Positions 1-5,364 of a DNA stretch of 16,559 bases are shown here, piece by piece. The notes under the pieces are model-generated. The model saw nothing but the letters and a program-made list of their open reading frames with translations, was not told the DNA's origin and made no database searches. The stretch is taken from assembly GCA_030432455.1 (NCBI GenBank), contig JAUIHC010000014.1, positions 1-16,559 of the forward strand, given 5' to 3'. The position numbers and the translations under genes were made by a program. Position 1 is the stretch's first letter; every line of letters starts with the position of its first letter. The DNA comes from Phycisphaerae bacterium (GTDB lineage: Bacteria > Planctomycetota > Phycisphaerae > Phycisphaerales > SM1A02).

Positions 1-30
1 CGTCCGACGCCGTGACCTGACTTGGATGTG

Positions 31-87
31 CCTCAGCCAGCCCCACCTGCTGACGGAATGACTGGCTGACTTGCAGGCTGGGTGAGG
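31..87. other. Imperfect inverted repeat upstream of the first precursor
   Basis: The arm at 31-42 (CCTCAGCCAGCC) pairs with 76-87 (GGCTGGGTGAGG) with one mismatch. An alternative inner arm, CTGGCTGA at 62-69, pairs perfectly with TCAGCCAG at 33-40, so two mutually exclusive stems are possible. The element lies 54 bp before the first precursor start. It could be the terminator of an upstream gene outside the window, a leader RNA structure or an operator. There is no T-tract supporting an intrinsic terminator. I see no coding sequence or convincing promoter boxes in 1-140. Confidence 0.35.
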
Positions 88-140
88 CCACGACCCCGAA
101 TCCTTTCAACCTTGACCGCCCATTCCTCCGGAGAAGATCG

Positions 141-434
141 ATGACCGAACAGAAGAACGCCCTGGCCCAACTGTTTGCCGCGTGCTGGAAGGACGAGGCC
201 TTGAAGGCTCGCTTCCTCGCCGATCCGAAGACTGTCCTCGCCGAGCACGGCCTGGATGTGCCCGACGGCATCGATGTGAAGATCGTCGAGAACGCCGACG
301 ACTGCGTGCACATCACGCTGCCTGCACCGCCCGAGAATCACACCGAACTCTCGGATACCGAGTTGGGCGACGCCGCGGGTGGCTACACGATGCAGATGCC
401 CAACGGCGAGTGGATGTGGATATACGGCTGCTGA
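141..434 (+). CDS. NHLP-leader lanthipeptide precursor 1
   Basis: This 97-residue RiPP precursor has a nitrile-hydratase-like leader of 81 residues ending in LSDTELGDAAGG (Gly80-Gly81), followed by a 16-residue core, YTMQMPNGEWMWIYGC. The leader shows the usual NHLP features: AACWKDEALKARFLADP near the N-terminus, then AEHG, VPDGIDVKIVENADDC and ITLP. The double glycine is the expected cut site for the C39 peptidase encoded at 5361-7625, and the LanM at 12075-16454 is the expected modifier. The core has a single Thr (core position 2) and a single Cys (core position 16), so only one methyllanthionine is possible. The leader also carries Cys15 and Cys55, kept in all copies here. The start is set by GGAGA at 130-134, six bases before the ATG. 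The next precursor follows after 28 bp, so the two are probably co-transcribed. The family call is firm; the ring is inferred. Confidence 0.93.
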   Translation: MTEQKNALAQLFAACWKDEALKARFLADPKTVLAEHGLDVPDGIDVKIVENADDCVHITLPAPPENHTELSDTELGDAAGGYTMQMPNGEWMWIYGC

Positions 435-462
435 CTTCATCCCGAACCAACGGAGATTCAAG

Positions 463-762
463 ATGACTGACCGACACGATGCGCTTGCGAAGATTCAGGC
501 CGCCTGCTGGAAGGACGAGGCGTTCAAGACCCGTTTCATGCAGGACCCGAGGGCGGTGCTCAAGGAGCATGGGATCAGTATCCCGGACAACATCGACGTG
601 AGGGTTGTCGAGAACGCCGACGACTGCGTGTACATCACGCTGCCGAAGCCGCCCGCGAACCACGGCGACCTCTCCGATGCGGAACTCGAGGCGGCCGCGG
701 GTGGTGCCTCGATGGGAATTCAGGCGATGCAGTACCAGCGGCACGTGCTCGGGTACTGCTGA
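463..762 (+). CDS. NHLP-leader lanthipeptide precursor 2
   Basis: This 99-residue precursor is paralogous to the gene at 141-434. Its 81-residue leader begins MTDRHDALAKIQAACWKDE and ends LSDAELEAAAGG, and its 18-residue core is ASMGIQAMQYQRHVLGYC. The leader is closely conserved while the core is entirely different, as expected for precursors that share one tolerant LanM and one exporter. The core has one Ser (position 2) and one Cys (the last residue), so a single lanthionine spanning positions 2-18 is the only possible ring. The frame is open upstream to 379, but ATG 463 is chosen because the conserved leader starts there and GGAG at 452-455 precedes it. A decayed copy follows 31 bp downstream. 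The family assignment is secure; the product structure is inferred. Confidence 0.93.
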   Translation: MTDRHDALAKIQAACWKDEAFKTRFMQDPRAVLKEHGISIPDNIDVRVVENADDCVYITLPKPPANHGDLSDAELEAAAGGASMGIQAMQYQRHVLGYC

Positions 763-793
763 TGCTTCAACCTCGGCCCTCGGGAGATCGGTG

Positions 794-1026
794 GTGATCC
801 CGTCGAATCACGCCCTGACCGGGGCTGCTCACCGCGTGCCGACGCGACGAGACGCTGAGGGCTCGGTTCGTATAGGACCCCGAAGTTGGTCCCGTCCGAG
901 TGCGGCTTCGAGAACCCCGACGGCATCGATGTGAAGGTCGTCGAGAACGCCGACGACTGCGTGCACATCACGCTGCCGAAGCCGCCCCGCGATCATGGCG
1001 CACTGCCGTCGGCCGACGGCTGGTGA
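794..1026 (+). pseudogene. Decayed NHLP precursor gene
   Basis: Codon-by-codon alignment with the intact precursors recovers a dead copy. GTG 794 replaces the start ATG, and eight codons align to MTDRQNAL. A one-base insertion follows in the GGGG run at 821-824. Reading resumes as LLTACRRDETLRARFV, matching LFAACWKDEAFKARFV. TAG at 873-875 replaces the Gln codon of VQDP. A second one-base insertion lies in the CCCC run at 878-881. The frame then reads PKLVPSECGFENPDGIDVKV and VENADDCVHITLPKPPRDHG. The 3' end is shortened: the LSDDEL helix is lost and a TGA stands near the position of the Gly-Gly, so no core remains. The 31-bp gap from the previous gene matches the 28-bp gap between precursors 1 and 2, suggesting an old tandem array. 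The insertions sit in homopolymers and could be read errors, but the stop codon and the truncation could not be explained that way. Confidence 0.85.
937..1000 (+). repeat. 64-bp perfect direct repeat, copy in the precursor pseudogene
   Basis: These 64 bases are identical to 3613-3676 inside the third intact precursor. They encode the VVENADDC to PPRDHG part of the leader. Just upstream, 916-936 is identical over 21 bases to 261-281 of precursor 1. The pseudogene thus reads as a mosaic of precursor-1-like and precursor-3-like sequence, which suggests recombination or gene conversion among the copies. Confidence 0.9.
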
Positions 1027-1074
1027 CGCCGTCCCGGCCCGCCTTGCCGACTTTCCCGTCACCGATTGACGCCG

Positions 1075-3195
1075 TCATGACCGATCAGCGTCCCGGAATC
1101 GAGGTCCCGGGGCGACGCGTTCATCGTGACCGCGGGGGGGCGTGAAGTCCGGCGTCGGGCGCCGACTGAGGGCGAGGTACGCCTTGGCTTCGACCGGCCG
1201 GTGCGGCCGGGTCACGTACTTCACGTGATTGATCGTGCGGTGGCAGCCGCCCGCGTCGGACAACTCGGTCCAGCCTTCGATGCGGCGCAGGGACTCGACC
1301 CGGGCCGGATCGATCATGGCGTCGGCGGTGCCGTCCCGGGACAGCCGGTCGAGCACCGACCCGTGGAAGTCGGTCGAGGCGATGTGGACCGGTGGGTAGG
1401 TCTCGAAGCCGATCCGCGGATGCACGCCGTCGAGCGTGACGTCCACGCAGATCGCGGCCCGCCCCTCGGCGGCGGTGATCGCATCGAGGACGGGTCGCGT
1501 GCGGGCTCGCTCGCCGCCCGCGCCGAGATCGCCCAGAAGTTCCTCGACTCCGTCGCGATCCGGGATCGGGCGGAAGCAGAGGCGGATCGGCGCGGCCGAG
1601 CGTGAGAACATGACGCCGGTCTGGAAGAGTGTCCGGGTCGTCGGCAGCGCGGCCACTCGATCGGCGATCCGGTGCAACGGGTCGGCGATCGCGGCGTCGA
1701 GGTCGAGCGCGGCCACCACCCGATGCAGGTTCACGGCGACCGCGCCGACCTCGTAGCGGGGGGTGTGGGCCAGCTGGGTCGCGGATGGCCCGAAGAAGAA
1801 CGCCGGCGGCACCGAGGCGTCGTCGTGGTGGAGGTCGTGTTCGAACCAGATCGACTCCAGGAACGCGATGGGCGGCGGCTCGCCGCCCGGCGGCAGATTC
1901 CAGAGCCGGGCGAGATGGCGGAATCGCGAGTTCGGATCGGGGTCGTCCAGCAGCGCGGTCAGGTTGCGGTCCCGGCGTCGGAGGCACCACGCGACATCCA
2001 CGGTGTCGTCGCCGCGATGCAGCCGGAACTCCAGCCCGACGGTGGCGCCCTTGACGTGCGCCTCCCGGATGCCGGCGACCGCATCCAGAACCCGGGTCGC
2101 GGCGCGAGGGGAGACGATCGCGGGTCCCAGTCGCGCGAGGGTGTCGCGGATCGCCAGGTCCAGCCCGATCCGAGGCCGCGGCGTCACGAAGGGGTCGCCG
2201 GGATCCGTGGTCGCCGGTCCGCCCGGGGTCGCGACGCCCCGGAGGTTCAACCGGACCTGCTCGGCGGCATCGGCCCCGGTTCGGCATTCGACCCGGTACG
2301 GATCGCGGCGAGTCGCCGCGCGGTCGCCGACGGATCGGCTCGTACGAAGGGCCAGCGACGCGAGGGCCGTCCCGACCCGTCGTTCCGGATCGACGTGCAG
2401 GACGAGCGGACGCTCGCGGGCGGGAGGTGGATCGCTCGAACCGGCGTCCTCCGGGTTCGGGCGGCTCGAATGGAACGGTGTCTCCGGTGTCGGATCGTCC
2501 CGGAGAACGCTCCGAATCCGCGTCGCGGCGTCGCGGGCGACCGTTGCACCGAGCATCCCGAGATCGTCGAGGGCCAGCACCGCGAGACTCTCGTGGATGA
2601 GCGGATCGAACCGGCCGACGCCGCCCTCGGGACGGCGATGGGCCTCGATCATCCGGAGGAGCGTCGTCCGCAGACGCTCGTGGTGCTCGTCGGCCGCGGA
2701 CTCGGCCGGACGACGCTCGAATCGCCGCGACCAGCGGGCGATCGTCCAGACGCCGAAGAGCGGCGAGACGAACCGCCGTCCACTCCAGCGCCGGAAGCGG
2801 CGGAGGAACCACGCGGCGTCGAGTTCGGGGACGAGGTCCGCGTCGAGTCGGTGCGACTCCAGAAGGGCGAGGCTTGGGACGTCCGCGTCCGGGTGCGCCG
2901 TCGGCAGGCGATCGAACGGGACGCCGACACCGACGAGTCTGGTCAGGGCCGCCTCGAAGGGATCGAGCGACCCCGGGGTCGGTGCGTTCACACGACACGA
3001 GGCCGCCAGTCCGACCCGGAGACGGTCCAGCGTGCCGGGTGCGGCATCCAGTCCGTCGAGCGCCGCCCCGAGCAGCGCCAGCGACCCGAGGAACGCGGAT
3101 CGCTCGGGGCGCGGAGGCACGGGCGTCGCGAGCATCGCGTCCGCCAGCGTGATGACCGCCGCGTCGGGATCCGGCAGCATCGGCGCCGCGGTCAC
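1075..3195 (-). CDS. Uncharacterised 706-residue protein in RiPP locus
   Basis: I do not recognise a named family. The protein is 706 residues with no signal peptide or membrane segment, so probably cytoplasmic. The N-terminal half is rich in Arg and Asp with a Pro-rich stretch near residues 240-260. The C-terminal half looks like a folded domain: FLESIWFEHDLHH, PPAFFFGP, EVGAVAVNLHRVVAAL, GVMFSRSAAPIRLCFRP, ICVDVTLDGVHPRIGFETY, and near the end TINHVKYVTRPHRPVEAKAY. From memory, similar ends (INHxKxVxxPxxPxEAKAYL) occur in uncharacterised proteins from cyanobacterial RiPP-type loci, but this could not be searched. The gene lies between precursor copies and diverges from precursor 3, so a role in the pathway (modification, immunity or regulation) is plausible but unproven. 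The start taken is GTG 3195; ATG 3180 is an in-frame alternative. The plus-strand frame over the same region is low-complexity Arg-rich sequence and is rejected. Confidence 0.82.
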   Translation of the reverse strand: MTAAPMLPDPDAAVITLADAMLATPVPPRPERSAFLGSLALLGAALDGLDAAPGTLDRLRVGLAASCRVNAPTPGSLDPFEAALTRLVGVGVPFDRLPTAHPDADVPSLALLESHRLDADLVPELDAAWFLRRFRRWSGRRFVSPLFGVWTIARWSRRFERRPAESAADEHHERLRTTLLRMIEAHRRPEGGVGRFDPLIHESLAVLALDDLGMLGATVARDAATRIRSVLRDDPTPETPFHSSRPNPEDAGSSDPPPARERPLVLHVDPERRVGTALASLALRTSRSVGDRAATRRDPYRVECRTGADAAEQVRLNLRGVATPGGPATTDPGDPFVTPRPRIGLDLAIRDTLARLGPAIVSPRAATRVLDAVAGIREAHVKGATVGLEFRLHRGDDTVDVAWCLRRRDRNLTALLDDPDPNSRFRHLARLWNLPPGGEPPPIAFLESIWFEHDLHHDDASVPPAFFFGPSATQLAHTPRYEVGAVAVNLHRVVAALDLDAAIADPLHRIADRVAALPTTRTLFQTGVMFSRSAAPIRLCFRPIPDRDGVEELLGDLGAGGERARTRPVLDAITAAEGRAAICVDVTLDGVHPRIGFETYPPVHIASTDFHGSVLDRLSRDGTADAMIDPARVESLRRIEGWTELSDAGGCHRTINHVKYVTRPHRPVEAKAYLALSRRPTPDFTPPRGHDERVAPGPRFRDADRS

Positions 3196-3471
3196 CGCCG
3201 CGAACTCCGCCCCGGACTCCGAGTGGTGGATCGGTTCCCGGATCGGGCGGGCCGGATGCGCCGCGCGGTGGCCTTCGGAATGGCCCGCGATGGTGTCTTC
3301 AGGGACTGTGACGGCATCAGGCGACTCGACCCGGAATCAAGATGCTTCGAGAATGGACCGAACTCGCACGGAGTCCGCGTCGTGAGTGCGTTCCTGCGAA
3401 TGCGGAATATCGTACGGTTCCGCCTTCGACGTCACGATTCACGGCCGTACCGCTCCCAAGGAACATCATCC
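3196..3471. promoter_or_regulatory. Divergent intergenic region, probable promoters for the unknown gene and precursor 3
   Basis: These 276 bp separate two genes read away from each other, so both promoters should lie here. I could not pick convincing -35/-10 boxes. The part at 3380-3450 is visibly less GC-rich than its surroundings. It holds an inverted repeat GCGGAA (3402-3407) / TTCCGC (3418-3423) with a 10-bp spacer; another TTCC at 3391-3394 offers an alternative partner. This could be an operator or a hairpin in the 5' leader. No open reading frame here looks real. Confidence 0.45.
3402..3423. promoter_or_regulatory. GCGGAA/TTCCGC inverted repeat, possible operator
   Basis: Two perfect 6-bp arms (3402-3407 and 3418-3423) flank the spacer TATCGTACGG. 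The element is 48 bp before the start of precursor 3, within the divergent promoter region. A dimeric repressor or activator site would fit, as would an RNA stem. No regulator gene is visible in the window. Confidence 0.3.
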
Positions 3472-3774
3472 ATGACCGATCGCCAGAACGCGCTGTCTCG
3501 ACTCTTCGCCGCCTGCTGGAAGGACGAGGCGTTCAAGGCGCGGTTCGTGCAGGACCCGAAGGCGGTGCTCGCCGAGTTCGGCGTGACCGTGCCGGACCGC
3601 ATCGAGGTGCGGGTCGTCGAGAACGCCGACGACTGCGTGCACATCACGCTGCCGAAGCCGCCCCGCGATCATGGCGACCTCTCGGACGACGAGCTGGCCG
3701 CGGCCGCTGGTGGCGGGGCGTACACGGATTACGTGTCGTACGACCCGAACGAAGACTCTGACCCTCTGTGGTGA
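3472..3774 (+). CDS. NHLP-leader precursor 3 with Cys-free core
   Basis: This 100-residue precursor shares the leader of the two upstream precursors (AACWKDEAFKARFVQDPKAVL, VVENADDCVHITLPKPP, LSDDELAAAAGG). The leader is 81 residues to the first Gly-Gly, leaving a 19-residue core, GAYTDYVSYDPNEDSDPLW. This core is Tyr- and Asp-rich and has Thr4, Ser8 and Ser15 but no Cys, so it cannot form a lanthionine internally. It may be only dehydrated, modified by another enzyme such as the divergent unknown protein, linked through leader Cys15 or Cys55, or exported unmodified. The start is ATG 3472, with AAGGAA at 3458-3463 eight bases upstream and homology starting at MTDRQ. The frame is open far upstream, but only because it crosses the antisense of the minus-strand gene. 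Identity as a precursor is secure; its fate is unknown. Confidence 0.92.
   Translation: MTDRQNALSRLFAACWKDEAFKARFVQDPKAVLAEFGVTVPDRIEVRVVENADDCVHITLPKPPRDHGDLSDDELAAAAGGGAYTDYVSYDPNEDSDPLW
3613..3676 (+). repeat. 64-bp perfect direct repeat, copy in precursor 3
   Basis: This stretch is identical base for base to 937-1000 in the precursor pseudogene. It lies within the leader-coding part of the gene. The same leader region in precursors 1 and 2 is similar but not identical. Confidence 0.9.
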
Positions 3775-3817
3775 TCGCGGTTCTTCGGTGACGCGGACGG
3801 GGTGCTCGGGCCCGATG

Positions 3818-3834
3818 CGTCGGTCGTCCCGACG
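3818..3834 (+). other. Small GC hairpin after precursor 3
   Basis: CGTCGG (3818-3823) pairs with CCGACG (3829-3834) around a five-base loop. It lies 43 bp after the stop codon of precursor 3. There is no T-run, so it is not a textbook intrinsic terminator. It could act as an attenuator or RNA stabiliser that lets the precursor accumulate above the downstream enzyme and export genes. Confidence 0.3.
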
Positions 3835-3875
3835 AATCGGACCGGCTCCCTTCCCGACGAATCGGACCGGCTCCC
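3827..3875 (+). repeat. 24-bp tandem direct repeat, two copies
   Basis: Copies at 3827-3850 and 3852-3875 are identical, with a period of 25 bp; the unit runs from TCCCGACG through ATCGG to GGCTCCC. It lies in the intergenic region and partly overlaps the hairpin at 3818-3834. A slippage duplication or paired protein-binding sites are both possible. Confidence 0.85.
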
Positions 3876-4050
3876 CGACCGGCGTCGGCTGCGGCAGCAT
3901 CTCGTTCGGGTACGACGCGTCCACCGGGACGACCGGCTGATCGGAGCGACCGCGGGCGGACGGTAGCATGGGAGCGCGGTGCGGTTCGACCTGCGAGCCG
4001 CGGGCGACATTCGCCCCGCCGCCAACGATCGCGCGAGCCGAGTCCTGTCC

Positions 4051-5364
4051 ATGAGTCAGCGGAACATCAGCACCATCGCCCGACCCGAGGCGGTCGCGCA
4101 GCTCACCTCCACGGAGCAGCTCGACCAGCGACTGGTCGTGGTGCGGGGTGGCTCGTGGCTGCTGCTGGTGGCGGGCGGACTGCTCGTGGCGGTGTGTCTG
4201 GTCTGGGGCGTCCTCGGTCGGCTCCCGAAGGTGGTCGAGGGCGAGGGCGTCATCGCCCCCGAGGGCACGCAGCCGGTGGAGATCGACAGCCCGGCCGCGG
4301 TCGGCGGCGTGGTCGAGCTCATCGTGCCCGAGCACGATCGGGTCGAGGAGGGCGAGCCGCTGGTCCGGCTCCGCAACCGTGATCTGGAGGTGGCGGTCGC
4401 GAACGCGAGGGCCCAGGTCGAGATGCTCGAAGCGCAGGACGCCCGGCTCGGCGAGGCCGAGGATCGGATCCTCGCCCGTCGGAAGGCGTCGATGGATGCC
4501 CGGGTCGCGGCGGCGAACCAGACCGCCGAGCAGACGCGGAAGCTTGTCGCGATGCTCGAGACCGAGCTCGCCGATCTGAAGGCGCTCGTGGACGACCAGC
4601 TCGTGCCCCGCTCGCAGTATGTCGCGACGCAGCAGAACCTCTTCGGCACGCTCCAGCAGCTCACCGAGCAGGAGACGATCATCGCCCAGGCGCAGGCGGA
4701 CCACGAGTCGCTGGTCACCAGCACCGAGCAGGCGCGGCTCGGTCGCGCCAGCCGGCTCGCCGAGGCCCGCGATGCGGTGCGGACCGCCCGGACGAAGCTC
4801 GAGGTCTCGACCGTGGTGCTCGCGCCGATCTCGGGCGAGGTGCTGGAACACATGGTCGATCGCGGCTCCGCGGTGGGGGTCGGCACCACGGTCACCTCGA
4901 TCCGGCCCGATGGCACCGACGAGGGCGTCCTGCGGGCGACGGCCTACGTCCCCTACGGCATCGGCCGGCGGATCCGGCCCGGCATGGAGGCCCAGATCTC
5001 GCTGCCCTTCGCCCCGCCGTCCCGCTATGGCTACATCGTGGGCGAGGTCGAGTCGGTCTCGACCTTCGTCGCCGGAAGTTCGGCGGCGGTCCGACTGGGC
5101 AGTCGTGAGCTCGCCGAGGAACTCGCCCGCGAGCTCGGGCCGATGCTCGAGGTGCGGGTGCGACTGGACCCCGACGCCGCGACGCCGACGGGTCTTCGCT
5201 GGACGAGCGCCGGCGGTTACGAGCGGGAACTCGACTATCCCGCCCTGTGCGGGGTCCGCGTGCTGGTCGCCGAGGAGCGGCCGATCGATCTCGTGCTGCC
5301 GTGGCTCAAGGATCTCCTCGGGCTCGATCCGCCGGTGCAGGTGGTCGGGGATGCCGACGGATGA
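4051..5364 (+). CDS. NHLM-type secretion membrane-fusion (HlyD-like) protein
   Basis: This periplasmic adaptor links the inner-membrane ABC exporter to the outer-membrane factor. It has 437 residues from ATG 4051. Residues about 1-33 are cytoplasmic (with STEQLDQRL, typical of the NHLM adaptors) and about 35-57 form one transmembrane helix (LLLVAGGLLVAVCLVWGVLG). Residues about 84-118 form the first half of a biotinyl-lipoyl-like domain (GGVVELIVPEHDRVEEGEPLV). Residues about 115-255 are an Ala/Glu/Gln-rich alpha-helical hairpin, and about 259-290 form the second lipoyl half (LAPISGEVLEHMVDRGSAVG). A beta-barrel region follows. GTG 3979 is an in-frame alternative start with GGGAG in front of it that would add 24 residues; ATG 4051 gives the more usual N-terminus. 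Its stop overlaps the next start (ATGA). First gene of the five-gene operon. Confidence 0.9.
   Translation: MSQRNISTIARPEAVAQLTSTEQLDQRLVVVRGGSWLLLVAGGLLVAVCLVWGVLGRLPKVVEGEGVIAPEGTQPVEIDSPAAVGGVVELIVPEHDRVEEGEPLVRLRNRDLEVAVANARAQVEMLEAQDARLGEAEDRILARRKASMDARVAAANQTAEQTRKLVAMLETELADLKALVDDQLVPRSQYVATQQNLFGTLQQLTEQETIIAQAQADHESLVTSTEQARLGRASRLAEARDAVRTARTKLEVSTVVLAPISGEVLEHMVDRGSAVGVGTTVTSIRPDGTDEGVLRATAYVPYGIGRRIRPGMEAQISLPFAPPSRYGYIVGEVESVSTFVAGSSAAVRLGSRELAEELARELGPMLEVRVRLDPDAATPTGLRWTSAGGYERELDYPALCGVRVLVAEERPIDLVLPWLKDLLGLDPPVQVVGDADG

Larger units (their letters stand above)
3775..4050. other. Intergenic region between precursor 3 and the export/LanM operon
   Basis: These 276 bp hold no convincing gene. 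They contain a 6-bp stem hairpin (3818-3834) and a 24-bp tandem repeat (3827-3875). There is a GGGAG (3970-3974) just before GTG 3979, an in-frame alternative start for the downstream adaptor gene. The promoter for the five-gene operon should lie here unless it is transcribed through from precursor 3, but I see no clear promoter boxes. Confidence 0.5.

Noticed and set aside
1024..1076. 10-bp direct repeat TGACGCCGTC at 1024-1033 and 1067-1076
   Set aside because: Short repeats are expected at this GC content. It may relate to decay of the pseudogene, but nothing supports a mobile-element or attachment-site origin.
1077..1145. ATGACCGATCAG at 1077, which resembles the start of a precursor
   Set aside because: The match stops after a few codons, no leader motif follows, and the bases are the antisense end of the minus-strand gene.
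1672..3471. Plus-strand open frame running in frame into precursor 3
   Set aside because: It is antisense to the 706-residue minus-strand gene and has a low-complexity Arg/Gly-rich composition. The leader homology and ribosome binding site put the start of precursor 3 at 3472.
3466..4851. Minus-strand open frame across precursor 3, the gap and the adaptor gene
   Set aside because: It is the reverse complement of two well-supported genes. Its His/Arg/Asp-rich composition is typical of a high-GC shadow frame.
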